The notes beneath the pieces are model-generated. The model did not search any database. It was not told the origin of the DNA and saw only the letters and a list, made by a program, of their open reading frames with translations. The translations under genes were made by a program, and so were the position numbers. From positions 21,634 to 85,633 of the forward strand of contig JAVBKX010000021.1 of the NCBI GenBank assembly GCA_031553835.1: a DNA stretch of 64,000 nt, in the 5' to 3' direction. The DNA comes from JAVBKX01 sp031553835 (lineage in GTDB: Bacteria > Bacteroidota > Bacteroidia > Bacteroidales > Azobacteroidaceae). Position 1 is the first letter of the stretch, and each line of letters opens with the position of its first letter. This document shows, one piece after another, positions 41,077-51,001 of this stretch.

Positions 41077-42054
41077 CTACTGATAGTTTATTTTCACGCT
41101 GATTGTAGAGATAGCTTGTATCTCCGGATTTTCGGATAACGTAGACACCAAGCGATAAGTAACACCCTGCCGAAAATCAACCGTGGATGTTCCGGACATT
41201 TGTTCTACCTCTCCAATGTAGGCTTTTTCTGTAGGTAAATAAGTTGTAAATACGGGAACAAGATTACTCACATCTGTTCCTGAAGGTAAAGTTACCTCTA
41301 ATACAAATGTGCTGTAATCAAATTCATTACGCACCAAGATTCCTTCCACTCCCAATAACTTAAATGTACTGAATTCCGGATAATTAAGAGTGTACAATTT
41401 ATACGGACGTGTCGTCCCAAAATCCGATTTCACCAAAATATCTACAGGAACAGATAAGTCGTATTTATCTGTATTGGAAAAAATTTTCCCATTGACAGAT
41501 ACTTTAGACGAATCGGACTGGATATAAAAACGTAATCGTTGTGAAAGCGATATGGCAGGTGTTGCATTATTGTATTTTACTTTGCGAGGCAATACCATTA
41601 ACCATTCATCATTTTCCAATTTTTGAGCAAATACTTCATCATAAATTATCTGAGGACAAGAGATTTTTTCTATATCTGTCTGATCATCAATGACTGTCAC
41701 AAGAAAAGAACATGTGTCTCGTTTTAAATCTGTCGCTCCATCGGTATAAGAAGAAGCCACACATACTACTTTGTATCTTCCCGGCACTGTATATGCATAA
41801 GTAAATAACCCTTTATTTACCACAAAACCAGTATTGCTCTGCTCCCGAAGGTCATAATCATGCATATCATCTCCGGTATAAACAACTACCTGATCGCCCA
41901 CTCCGGTAAAATTAACAACCATTGATTCATTGATCATCAACTGACTTTTGTCTATAGTCATTGCAGCCTGGGGAATAGTGGCCTCTTCATCTTCGCAAGA
42001 AATTACAAATAAAGAGATACATATTCCTAACAGTATTCTTATAGTTATTTTCAT
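41077..42054 (-). CDS. SusE-position surface lipoprotein with PKD-like and DUF5018-like domains
   Basis: A lipoprotein of 325 residues with lipobox VISC. A PKD-like Ig domain (about 30-125: ISFMVNESMVVNFTG-like start, ending FLVTVID) is followed by a DUF5018-like region containing repeated beta-sandwich elements (for example FKLLGVEGILVRNEFDYSTFVLEV). Such proteins directly after susD are usually surface glycan-binding proteins that present the polysaccharide to SusCD. There is no catalytic motif. It lies 46 bases downstream of susD and 30 bases before the propeller gene. Role inferred from position and architecture. Confidence 0.78.
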   Translation of the reverse strand: MKITIRILLGICISLFVISCEDEEATIPQAAMTIDKSQLMINESMVVNFTGVGDQVVVYTGDDMHDYDLREQSNTGFVVNKGLFTYAYTVPGRYKVVCVASSYTDGATDLKRDTCSFLVTVIDDQTDIEKISCPQIIYDEVFAQKLENDEWLMVLPRKVKYNNATPAISLSQRLRFYIQSDSSKVSVNGKIFSNTDKYDLSVPVDILVKSDFGTTRPYKLYTLNYPEFSTFKLLGVEGILVRNEFDYSTFVLEVTLPSGTDVSNLVPVFTTYLPTEKAYIGEVEQMSGTSTVDFRQGVTYRLVSTLSENPEIQAISTISVKINYQ

Positions 42055-42100
42055 CTTAATTGGTTTTTAAAGTGTGTAAAACTATGTCTTTTCTTAAATC

Positions 42101-43780
42101 TTAATATCCGGGATTTTGCTCTACAACTCCATTAGATATGTCTATTTCACTTTGAGGAATAGGAAATAATTCATTAACTCCTGCACGAAAATAATAACCC
42201 CGTTTATTAGCCCGTTTTGAACCGTAAGTTTTAATAACCGATGCTGCCCTTTTCTGGCGTACCAAGTCAAAAAAACGATCCCATTCAAAACAGAATTCAA
42301 TACGCCGTTCGGTCCATATCTGGTCACGCATTTGTCCATAACCACCTGCCGTATAGACTGCAGCACTGCCACTTATCGTATTGGCTAATAATTTGGTCTT
42401 ATTCAGTTGTGCTAAAGCCCGTGCTCCCTGACTACATTCATTTAATGATTCAGCATACATTAGAACAACTTCAGCGTAACGTATGAGACGTCTGTTTTTT
42501 CCATCATCTCCGGTATATTGCGGACGATCTTTAACCGGCGTGTACCATTTCAAAGAAAGATAACGTCCCGGGCCGCATTGGCACAAATCGCCATCCGGTG
42601 CGTACTGTTGGTGACCAATAGTGAAACTCCTGCGCGGATCACTTGAAAACAACGATTGGATTATATCATCTGTAGTCCATATCTGAGGAGAAGATGAATA
42701 ATGATTACTATAAATAGGTGCTCCCTCATTGGTATCTCCACCAGAACCATCGGCAGATTCTTTGAATACTACTTCGAAAATAGAGCCTTTACAAAACTCA
42801 CCTGCTTGAAAAAACTGGTTGAGATAACCTATTTCTTTTCCATAATAATCTTTGTAATCAAGCGAGTATGCATTTTGCAATGCAGGTAGTGCCATATCGG
42901 TTGTTTCGTACGGATCAGTAGGCATATTTAACTCCTGAGGTTTGAACCAAAGACGTTTACGAAGACTTTCCCATTCTTCTTGAGACGCATCATATTTGAG
43001 TATTTCACCAAACGTCATAGACTTGCCATCGACAAAAAACTCGCCCAAACGTACCATTTCTTGCCATTGTTTAGATTTGACTCCCGGAGTAGCCTGGTAC
43101 ATAAGCACCTTCATTAATAAAGCAACAACAGCCCCGCCACTTGCTTTTCCGGCATCAGTGCTAGTATAACGAGCCGGTAACATAATGGCTGCTTCCCTTA
43201 AATCTTTTTCAATATAAGCATATACCTCAGCTGCAGTACTGCGAGGAATAACAAAGTTATCAACTGTTTCTGTTTCAGGACGAATAGGCACCCCTCCATA
43301 CGTTTTGACCAGATTAAAATAATACAAAGCTCTTAAAAATTTGGCTTGTCCGAGTATTTCACGTATCGCTTTATATGACGTATAATCGTTGACAGCCAAT
43401 TTTACTTTATGGGCATTCGCTATGACTTGATTTGCACGATGGACTCCTTTATAGTTAATAACATATCTGTTTTGTATCCATTCGTTAGATGTATTGAACC
43501 TGAATTGCACTAATTGTCCCATCTGACTCGCCAATCCTTCATCTCCTCCCCAGACATCATCGGCACAAGCTTCACCAAAACGCCATTCGCATTCATTAAA
43601 CAGGTCCATCTGCAATACATCGTAAGTTGCATTCAAAGCCGCCTGCAATTTATACTGGGTGTCATAGAAATTTTCGGCCGTAGAATTCCCCAACACATCC
43701 TGATCTAAAAAATCATTGCACCCAGCCAAATATATCGATACAAAACTTAATGCCAGTATTTTGAATAATATTTTATTCAT
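42101..43780 (-). CDS. susD: SusD/RagB family nutrient-binding outer-membrane lipoprotein
   Basis: A lipoprotein of 559 residues (lipobox LAGC, Cys21). It forms the lid over the SusC transporter and binds incoming oligosaccharide. N-terminal SusD-like region: NDFLDQDVLGNSTAENFYDT, then the TPR-like helical region with AKFLRALYYFNLVKTYGGVPI. The C-terminal RagB signature is LIRYAEVVLMYAESLNE and WTERRIEFCFEWDRFFDLVR, ending in LFPIPQSEIDIS. It lies 18 bases after susC. The name is a family label; glycan specificity cannot be read from sequence. Confidence 0.96.
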   Translation of the reverse strand: MNKILFKILALSFVSIYLAGCNDFLDQDVLGNSTAENFYDTQYKLQAALNATYDVLQMDLFNECEWRFGEACADDVWGGDEGLASQMGQLVQFRFNTSNEWIQNRYVINYKGVHRANQVIANAHKVKLAVNDYTSYKAIREILGQAKFLRALYYFNLVKTYGGVPIRPETETVDNFVIPRSTAAEVYAYIEKDLREAAIMLPARYTSTDAGKASGGAVVALLMKVLMYQATPGVKSKQWQEMVRLGEFFVDGKSMTFGEILKYDASQEEWESLRKRLWFKPQELNMPTDPYETTDMALPALQNAYSLDYKDYYGKEIGYLNQFFQAGEFCKGSIFEVVFKESADGSGGDTNEGAPIYSNHYSSSPQIWTTDDIIQSLFSSDPRRSFTIGHQQYAPDGDLCQCGPGRYLSLKWYTPVKDRPQYTGDDGKNRRLIRYAEVVLMYAESLNECSQGARALAQLNKTKLLANTISGSAAVYTAGGYGQMRDQIWTERRIEFCFEWDRFFDLVRQKRAASVIKTYGSKRANKRGYYFRAGVNELFPIPQSEIDISNGVVEQNPGY

Positions 43781-43798
43781 AATTGTTATTTTTTATGA

Positions 43799-46700
43799 TT
43801 ACAAACCAATTTTCAGTCCAATAGTAAATGTACGGGCCTGCGGATAATTTCCGTGATCGACCCCCATATTCAGATTATTACTTTCGGTTCCGGTTACTTT
43901 CCCTACTTCCGGATCAAAACCGTCATACTTTGTAAAGGTTAATAAATTATATCCACCGAGAAATACGGATAAATTTGTCAAACTCAATTTTGAACTTACT
44001 TTTTCATCAAAATTATATGTCAATCGCAGTTCCTGCAAACGAATATAAGATCCATCTTTTACCAGGAAATCAGACGCTCTGAAATTTCGTGCAACATCCG
44101 CAGGCCTAAGATCCGGAATGGGAGCACTCAGGTTTAATGGAAAGAATGCCCTGTCTTCCCTTACTTGTCCTGACCAATGTTTGCCTCGTATATCAGCATA
44201 AAGATTGCCTGAAGCTGCATTGTTCAAATAATAATCCATCACATTGAATATTTTATTGCCGGTTTGTCCCTGAAAAAATATATTCAAATCAAAATTTGCA
44301 TAGCTGAATGCCAAAGGAATACCAAATATAAAATCGGGTAATGATGAACCTAAATAAGTTCGGTCTTCAGCAGTAATGCGTCCGTCACCATTCAGGTCTT
44401 TGAAGCGGAAATCTCCGGGACGAGTTGTTTGTTCGAAATCATTTTTTCCATATTCGTATTGTGCGCTTGCTTTCACTTCTTCGTATGTATTAAAAATTCC
44501 ATCGGTCACATAACCAAAGAAGCTGCCAATAGGTTTGCCTACAGCTGTTTTAGTTGCAAAATCAAGAATACTGGATTCATTCAGCCAAGCCCCGTAAATA
44601 GGTTCATTGCCTGTTCCTAAACTCGTTACTTCGTTCTTAATATAGGACACATTAAATCCTATTTCATATCTAAATTTATTGATACTGTTTTTGTGGTTTA
44701 CAGTCACCTCAATTCCACGGTTACGGACAGAACCGGCATTAGTCATCGGGGCATCATCTAATCCTGCGGATAATGTTACCGGAACACGTAGCAACATGTC
44801 GGTAGTCTCCTTGTTGAAAAGCTCCACTCCGGCGGTCAATTTATTTCTGAAAAAGGCAAGATCTAATCCTATATTGAAAGTTTCTGTTTGTTCCCAGTGG
44901 ATATTCGGATTTCCTATCGTAGTAGCAGTAATGCCCGGATAAAGTATATGATTACCAATGCCATACGGATAATTATATTGTGTATTCAAGAGTGTGTACC
45001 GGGACATTTCGTCAATTCGGTTGTTTCCCAGCTTTCCCCACCCCACACGGATTTTACCAAGATTAAGCCAATCTGCATTTTGCATAAAAGGTTCGGACGA
45101 AAACTTCCATCCGAAGGATACAGAAGGGAAATAACCCCATCTTTCTTCTTCCACAAAAATAGACGAACCATCGGCACGAAAATTAGCCTGAAATAGATAA
45201 CGATCGCACAAGTTGTAATTAATTCGTCCGACAAATCCAACTGCCGTCCAGTGACGATCTAATCCATTGGTTTTATCTCCGGTATAGGCGCTTGACAAAT
45301 ACCTTAAGTCGGGAGAGTTGCTCGCTGTACCTTTCCGGGTTGATTCCTGATAACTGTACTTATATCCTTCTGCAGTTTGACCTGCTAATATAGTGAGGTC
45401 ATGTATCTCATTATTCCATGCAAAAGTGAAGAGGTTATTAATCTCCCATTTGTTAGTCAGATTCTGACGTTTATAAACGGTAGTCAGATCATACGGCATT
45501 TGGAAGTCTTCGTCCAATTTATTTACTTCATAGAAATTTGACCGGGTTTCTGGAATAACATAATCCGACACCTTGAATTGATAAGTCAGGAGTTTAGATA
45601 TTTGTGCGGTGAGACTCAGATTCATATCAATACGATGTCGCTGAATATTATCATGATTGCGGTTCAACACAGCAATCGGATGGTCTTCAAAATAATATCC
45701 TCTCGAATTGTAAGTATATACCATTGGATTTTGAAACAAAGCTCGTTTCAATGTACTGCCTTCCCCTTCAGGCACAATGTCGCGGTTTTCATAAGTGTAC
45801 ATCATATTGGTAGTCATATTCAACCACTTTGCCAACTGGTTGCTTAGATTGATGCGTGTATTAAAACGATCATATTCAGAAGTTTTTATAATTCCTTGTT
45901 CATCATAATAACTGGCACTGACCATATATTTATTTTTTTCATTGCCTCCGGATACCGACAAGTTATATTGTTGTTTGATACCGGTTTGAGTGATTGCATC
46001 CCACCAATTAGCCGGAGAATTGCTCCTGATGGTATCTATCCTGTGAAATTTACTTTGATCGTAATAAAGCTCATGGGTGAGGGGATCTTTGGAATAATAT
46101 AACCGACCATCGACAGAGTAATTAGTCAATCCGTTGATATAATCCTGCGTAAGAGCATATTGTTCAATATCCATAACAGGTATTGTTTTCCATGGATTAG
46201 AAAAACCCACATAGCTGTCAAAAGAAATCTTCCGGGTGCCTTTTTCGGCGCTTTTTGTTGTGACCACTACAATGCCGTTGGCACCACGTGCACCATATAT
46301 GGCGCTTGACGCAGCATCTTTAAATATCTCTATATTAGCAATATCGTTCGGATTGAGGTGATTTATTCCATCCACAATAAAACCATCCACTACATAAAGT
46401 GGGTCTGCGTCATTGATAGTTCCTGTTCCCCGGATTTTAATTGTCGTGTTTGCTCCGGGAGCACCTGTATTCTGGATAATATTTACACCGGCAGCTTTTC
46501 CTTGTAATGCCTGTAAAGGTGATGCGACGGGAACATTATTAATATCTTTGCCTGAGACGGAAGCAATGGCTCCTGTAATATCGCTCTTCCTCTGAACTCC
46601 ATATCCGATAACAACTATTTCATCCAACAACTCACTTTGTTCATCCAATAAAACAGTCAAGTCATGATTATTATTAATATCGACTTCTTTATTGACATAA

Positions 46701-46942
46701 CTTATATAACTAAATACAAGAATACCATTGGGGGATGTCTGTAAAGTAAATTTCCCATTAACATCCGTGATAGTTCCGTTTTTAGTTCCTTTTTCAAGAA
46801 CAGAAACACCAATGAGCGGCTCATTGCTTTTGCTGTCCAACACAGTCCCCGTTACTGAAAATGGATTTTGCCCATAAGAAATGGTGGAATATAATATGGC
46901 AACCAATAAGAGCGCCATTTGAGATAGTTTGTATTTTATCAT
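43799..46942 (-). CDS. susC: SusC/RagA family TonB-dependent outer-membrane transporter
   Basis: An oligosaccharide importer of 1047 residues powered by TonB. After the signal peptide (ends SYGQ) comes a carboxypeptidase-D-like regulatory domain (about 28-105, FSVTGTVLDSKSNEPLIGVSV). The TonB-box region follows (EIVVIGYGVQRKSDITGAI, about 114-132). The plug domain comes next (ALQGKAAGVNIIQNTGAPG, IKIRGTGTINDADPLYVVDGF), then a 22-strand barrel ending ARTFTIGLKIGL. There is no N-terminal STN domain, so it is not coupled to a FecR/anti-sigma system, in agreement with HTCS control. A hairpin (46981-47019) lies between it and the ELWxxDGT gene upstream. Confidence 0.97.
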   Translation of the reverse strand: MIKYKLSQMALLLVAILYSTISYGQNPFSVTGTVLDSKSNEPLIGVSVLEKGTKNGTITDVNGKFTLQTSPNGILVFSYISYVNKEVDINNNHDLTVLLDEQSELLDEIVVIGYGVQRKSDITGAIASVSGKDINNVPVASPLQALQGKAAGVNIIQNTGAPGANTTIKIRGTGTINDADPLYVVDGFIVDGINHLNPNDIANIEIFKDAASSAIYGARGANGIVVVTTKSAEKGTRKISFDSYVGFSNPWKTIPVMDIEQYALTQDYINGLTNYSVDGRLYYSKDPLTHELYYDQSKFHRIDTIRSNSPANWWDAITQTGIKQQYNLSVSGGNEKNKYMVSASYYDEQGIIKTSEYDRFNTRINLSNQLAKWLNMTTNMMYTYENRDIVPEGEGSTLKRALFQNPMVYTYNSRGYYFEDHPIAVLNRNHDNIQRHRIDMNLSLTAQISKLLTYQFKVSDYVIPETRSNFYEVNKLDEDFQMPYDLTTVYKRQNLTNKWEINNLFTFAWNNEIHDLTILAGQTAEGYKYSYQESTRKGTASNSPDLRYLSSAYTGDKTNGLDRHWTAVGFVGRINYNLCDRYLFQANFRADGSSIFVEEERWGYFPSVSFGWKFSSEPFMQNADWLNLGKIRVGWGKLGNNRIDEMSRYTLLNTQYNYPYGIGNHILYPGITATTIGNPNIHWEQTETFNIGLDLAFFRNKLTAGVELFNKETTDMLLRVPVTLSAGLDDAPMTNAGSVRNRGIEVTVNHKNSINKFRYEIGFNVSYIKNEVTSLGTGNEPIYGAWLNESSILDFATKTAVGKPIGSFFGYVTDGIFNTYEEVKASAQYEYGKNDFEQTTRPGDFRFKDLNGDGRITAEDRTYLGSSLPDFIFGIPLAFSYANFDLNIFFQGQTGNKIFNVMDYYLNNAASGNLYADIRGKHWSGQVREDRAFFPLNLSAPIPDLRPADVARNFRASDFLVKDGSYIRLQELRLTYNFDEKVSSKLSLTNLSVFLGGYNLLTFTKYDGFDPEVGKVTGTESNNLNMGVDHGNYPQARTFTIGLKIGL

Positions 46943-46980
46943 CTGCTAATTGGATTTAAGGGGTGATAATATATAAATAT

Positions 46981-47019
46981 AGGTAATGGCTGTACCTACT
47001 CGGCACAGCCAAATTACCT
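46981..47019 (-). terminator. Intercistronic hairpin between the ELWxxDGT gene and susC
   Basis: AGGTAATGGCTGT (46981-46993) pairs with ACAGCCAAATTACCT (47005-47019) apart from a 2-base bulge, around an 11-base loop. It starts 9 bases after the ELWxxDGT stop. No T-run follows, so it may be a processing or stability element that raises susC mRNA, more than a full terminator. Confidence 0.5.
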
Positions 47020-47027
47020 GAAATAAA

Positions 47028-48865
47028 CTACTTAATAATTAAGCTTGACACATAAGTTGTATTTGCGCCTGTAATTAGGACTTTGTAAATACCTTTCTGT
47101 AGTGAATTTACATTGACCACATTGCCGGTCAATTGTGTTTCAACTTGTACCAATCTTCCCGTCAAATCAAAGACTTTCACATTCTGTACTTCCCCTTCAA
47201 TATTGAAATAGAATTTATCAGTGGCAGGATTGGGATAAACAGCAATTTTTGCTGATCCTTGTATTGTCTTGATACCTGACTCTGCTTCAATTTCAGCACG
47301 GGTTCTGTATTCATTATCCAAATTATCGGCGTCCTTTTCCTGATCAAATCCTTCTTTACGATAATGATAAGCATACAAACTTTTGTTTGCATCATTAGTT
47401 GCAAATATAAGATCACCTCCCAAGTTTCGTAATGTGTGAATTTTATCTCCTTCTGGATCAAAATCAGTAACACGTACAGGGAATTGTGATTTGTTGTCAA
47501 TTCTGAACAATTTTTGTTTAAATTCAGGTAAATCACCGCTTTCGTTCCACCAGTATAAACTTCCTGACGCGACTGTAAGTTCTTTCACCCAGTTACTTAA
47601 TGTACCAGGCGCCATATCTGACTGCATGGTAACCGTTTCTCCATCTGTATAATGAAGTTCACCTCCATAGTTACCAGCCTTTGTTCCGTCGAAACCTGTT
47701 GCAGCACAGAACATATATACACCATCAAATTCGACTCCAAGGTCGGCATAACTATGACTTTCACTGGTCGGTTCATTTTTATTAATATCAAAAATGGTAA
47801 AATTGCCTTTTCCCAAATTTGTACAAGCCAGTTCACATCCTACTACCAATGAATAGCCGCGGAAATATACTTTGCCTTTGTAAGGGAAAAAACCTGCATC
47901 CGAAGCTCCTCCTCCACGCGGGAAACCAGATTCTTCAAATGTCGGATTTGAATCATAAATCTCATACGTTCCCTCTGCTGTTCCATCGCTTACCCAAGGT
48001 TCGTTGCTACTTTCAATGGAAAATGCTTTCAAAAACAGTTTCTCATTGTAGAAGTTAATCATGTTGTCAATAGCAGAATTGGCAGTACCCGAGGCGATAG
48101 TTTCCGTATTGATGTCTTTGACGAACTTAGTACCTTCTGTAGTACCATCCGTTACCCAAAGTTCTTCTCCAACTGTTCCTTCTTTATTATCTGCTTTCAA
48201 GAATACCCGGCGTCCAACCCGGCAATATGGACTCCAAAAACTGGTATTATCCTGTCCCGGAAATTTAGTATCACACTGATAAATCATTTTTGTACCTTCA
48301 GCCGTACCATCGCTGACCCATAACCACCATTGCGCACCTCTTTCGCTGTAATTTTCACTTTCAAAATCCTTAGCTCCAAAAATAAACTGAGTTTCATTTA
48401 CTTGTGTAAATCCACGAGGTCTGACGATCCAAATTCATGAATATCTTGTACCATTTTTGTTCCTGCTTCCGTTCCATCTGAGATCCACAATTCCATCCCA
48501 TTTTGACCATCATTGGCAGCAAAAACAACTTTGTCGTTAAAACGGGCCATCCAGTTTACATCCGAACTTCCGGTGCCCGGATTAATATCTTTTACCATAC
48601 GAGTTCCGGCGGCAGTCCCATCTGTCACCCACAATTCTTCGCCATGAGTTTCGTCCGATGCTGCAAAAAAAGCTTTATAACCTTTTGATTTTTCACCGGC
48701 AACCACCAGATTTTTATACTGAGTGGCTTTACGAGTATCGTTGATATTAGCTTTTACTCCACTCGGTAAAAGACTTACCATACCATCTGGCAGGGTTTGT
48801 GCAAACACACCTCCCACTGTCAATAGAGAGATAACACATAAAAGAGTCCTTTTTTTCATGTTCAA
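47028..48865 (-). pseudogene. ELWxxDGT-repeat secreted protein with type IX sorting domain, broken by a frameshift
   Basis: Two frames together make one protein of about 612 residues. The N-terminal frame (48398-48865) has a signal peptide (GGVFAQ) and repeats ELWVTDGTAAGT and ELWISDGTEAGT, then stops early at 48398. The other frame continues from about 48420 with PRGFTQVNETQF and a WLWVSDGTAEGT repeat. It passes the ATG at 48287 and has further repeats (ELWVTDGTTEGT, EPWVSDGTAEGT) to the end at 47028. Adding one C (minus strand) at the GG pair 48418-48419 restores HEFGSSDPRGFTQ. The C-terminus has YPNPATDKFYF and VFDLTGRLVQ ... KGIYKVLI, a type A type IX sorting domain. Probably a propeller-like cell-surface or adhesin protein. 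The break may be real, phase-variable or a sequencing error. Confidence 0.82.
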
Positions 48866-48926
48866 AAAAAATTAAAAGTTAAACAATTACATTATTTTAA
48901 TTCGTGACTTGACCTTGTCAGTAAAG

Positions 48927-50801
48927 TCACTGATTTTTTCCTTGCTCTGCATCTCTTTCAGACAACATTTTCTTCACTTCTTCTTTCGCTTGTTCCCGTG
49001 ATTTTGTGAAAATTTTATGAATTCGCTCCATATCAAATTTTTTATCTCTATCGTAAGTGTAGATTCCATTCTTTTCCAGTTCAACATCTACAATCTGTGT
49101 GTAGCAAAATCCGGTAACATGCTCTAAACTCAGGATAACATTTACCTGTTCTTCCAACCTGTTATAAAATTCTTCTAATGTTTTAGGAGGAACCCCATAT
49201 CCCCAAAATTCTTTCTCATCACTTACTTCCGGTGCTTTCATTTCTTTTATCCACTGTATTCCACCGAATTCATCCACCATATACGCTTCTCCTTTATAGG
49301 GTGCACTTTTGTCCGGCCGAAAAACATATGGACCTTTTTCTCCGTTATACAATTGCTTGTAAAGTTCTACCGGATCCTGCTTGTATGTATGTTCCGCATA
49401 TATATCGGTAAATCCGGCATGATAACCACCACTCGAACTTACCACAGGGCGTGTCCTGTCCATTCTCTTCGTTATGAAATAAAGATCATTTGTCAATCGT
49501 GCACGTTGGCCGTCCACCTCATCCATCCAGGTTTCATTCAGGGGCGACCATGCTATCAGGGAAGGCACGTTATAATCGCGGCAAACACATTCTTCCCATT
49601 CGGTAATCATATTACGGGCGGCGACCTGATCTGTCCAATTTACTCCCCAGCTTGCCGATTCTCCCCAGGTAAGATAACCTAATTTATCTGCCCAATAAAA
49701 ATAGCGTTGTTCAAATACTTTCTGATGTAAGCGAGCGCCGTTAAATCCGGCTTCCTTGCCTAACTCAATATCTTTTCTTAATTGGGCATCATCCGGAGCC
49801 GTCCATTGTCCGTCGGGATAATATCCTTGATCAAGCACCAATCGTTGATAGTACGGTTTATTATTAAGATAAAAAGTTGTTCCGCGAAGTTCTGCCTTAC
49901 GCATTCCTGCATATGACTTCACTTTATCAATGGCCTGCCCTTTGGAGTCCAACACAGAAAATTCAATATCATAAAGAAAAGGAGATTCGGGCAACCAAGT
50001 TTTAATATTTTTCAACTTACCAAAAACAAACGTATTATTACTTGAAGGTACTTGCTGAGAAAATATCTCCTTATTACCATCTAAAATACGAACCCTAAAG
50101 GACGTTTCCTGATCCAAATCATAAAAAACAGGTTCAAATACAAATTGTTGATTGTCAAGGTCAGGAGTGATGCGGCAATTTTTCAAACCTCCTTTTGAAA
50201 CAGCTTCCAGCCACACTGTTTGCCAGATACCGGTTACACGTGTGTAAAGACAACTGTAAGAGTTAAGACGATGTGATTGTTTTCCACTGGTTTGTAATTG
50301 GGAACGAAGATCATCTTCCACATAAACGACCAAATTATTGAAAGAACCCGTTGTTACATAAGAAGTAATGTCCACAGAAAAAGAAGAAGAGCCTCCATAA
50401 TGGACAAAAATTTCCTTTCCATTTATATATATGGTGGATTTATAATCCACTCCGCCAAAATTGAGCAATATCCGTTTGCCATCCCACTCCTTGGGAATGG
50501 AAATGTTTCGCTGATACCACATGGCATTTATAAAATCTTTATAGTCAACCCCAGAAAGAGGGCTTTCAGGACAAAAAGGTACAATAATTGATTTTTCAAA
50601 CTTGTCTGCAGTAAATAAAGACCGTTCCATACCACTTTTAGAAAAATCAAATTCGTAATTCCACTTTCCATTTAAATTGATCCAGTCTGTTCTTTCAAAT
50701 TGTGGACGGGGATATTCCGGACGGGGAATAATATCAGCAGCAGAACTTGCAGTAACTATTGTTAAAAACAACACTAAAAACCCAACAACCCTTTCCTTCA
50801 T
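48927..50801 (-). CDS. Glycoside hydrolase family 2 protein
   Basis: A secreted enzyme of 624 residues (signal peptide ends ASSAAD). The GH2 order is present: sugar-binding jelly roll (about 25-190, with WYQRNISIPKEW and VTGIWQTVWLE), immunoglobulin-like domain (about 195-300), and TIM barrel from about 305. The acid/base Glu lies near 421 in SPLNETW, and the nucleophile near 511 in YMVDEFGG. It is shorter than LacZ and lacks the C-terminal small-chain domain. Beta-galactosidase, beta-glucuronidase or alpha-L-arabinopyranosidase activity are all possible. The C-terminus is very charged (EEVKKMLSERDAEQG). It is transcribed from its own promoter (50858-50865), just before the ELWxxDGT gene. Confidence 0.92.
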   Translation of the reverse strand: MKERVVGFLVLFLTIVTASSAADIIPRPEYPRPQFERTDWINLNGKWNYEFDFSKSGMERSLFTADKFEKSIIVPFCPESPLSGVDYKDFINAMWYQRNISIPKEWDGKRILLNFGGVDYKSTIYINGKEIFVHYGGSSSFSVDITSYVTTGSFNNLVVYVEDDLRSQLQTSGKQSHRLNSYSCLYTRVTGIWQTVWLEAVSKGGLKNCRITPDLDNQQFVFEPVFYDLDQETSFRVRILDGNKEIFSQQVPSSNNTFVFGKLKNIKTWLPESPFLYDIEFSVLDSKGQAIDKVKSYAGMRKAELRGTTFYLNNKPYYQRLVLDQGYYPDGQWTAPDDAQLRKDIELGKEAGFNGARLHQKVFEQRYFYWADKLGYLTWGESASWGVNWTDQVAARNMITEWEECVCRDYNVPSLIAWSPLNETWMDEVDGQRARLTNDLYFITKRMDRTRPVVSSSGGYHAGFTDIYAEHTYKQDPVELYKQLYNGEKGPYVFRPDKSAPYKGEAYMVDEFGGIQWIKEMKAPEVSDEKEFWGYGVPPKTLEEFYNRLEEQVNVILSLEHVTGFCYTQIVDVELEKNGIYTYDRDKKFDMERIHKIFTKSREQAKEEVKKMLSERDAEQGKNQ

Positions 50802-50857
50802 TTTTTTGTATTTTTACATGATTAAATATTAGACATTGATAACAATGAATACATTGA

Positions 50858-50865
50858 CAAAAGTA
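50858..50865 (-). promoter_or_regulatory. -7 promoter element for the second GH2 gene
   Basis: The minus strand reads TACTTTTG (TAnnTTTG), 56 bases before the GH2 ATG and downstream of the terminator of the LacZ-type gene. It could be the start of the main PUL transcript. Confidence 0.5.
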
Positions 50866-50944
50866 AGAGTTCTCCATCTTAATGATGGGTAAAAATGTGT
50901 TGAAAAAGGATACTTTTGTATGACAGTACTGCCCTCTCCTAAAA

Positions 50945-50980
50945 AAAGAAGAGAATGAAAATAATTTCATTCTCTTCTTT
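50945..50980 (-). terminator. Strong terminator after the LacZ-type GH2 gene
   Basis: A perfect 16-base stem: AAAGAAGAGAATGAAA (50945-50960) against TTTCATTCTCTTCTTT (50965-50980) with a 4-base loop. On the minus strand it runs into a T-tract at 50947-50941. It lies 22 bases after the LacZ-type stop. It shares TTTCATTCTCTTC with the groEL terminator. Confidence 0.8.
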
Positions 50981-51001
50981 GTCATTTATTTCTTTTTATC
51001 A

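Noticed and set aside
46285..46290. CACGTG core (also at 50237-50242) as a possible parS site for ParB.
   Set aside because: Both lie in PUL coding sequence and lack the flanking GTTTC/GAAAC of parS.
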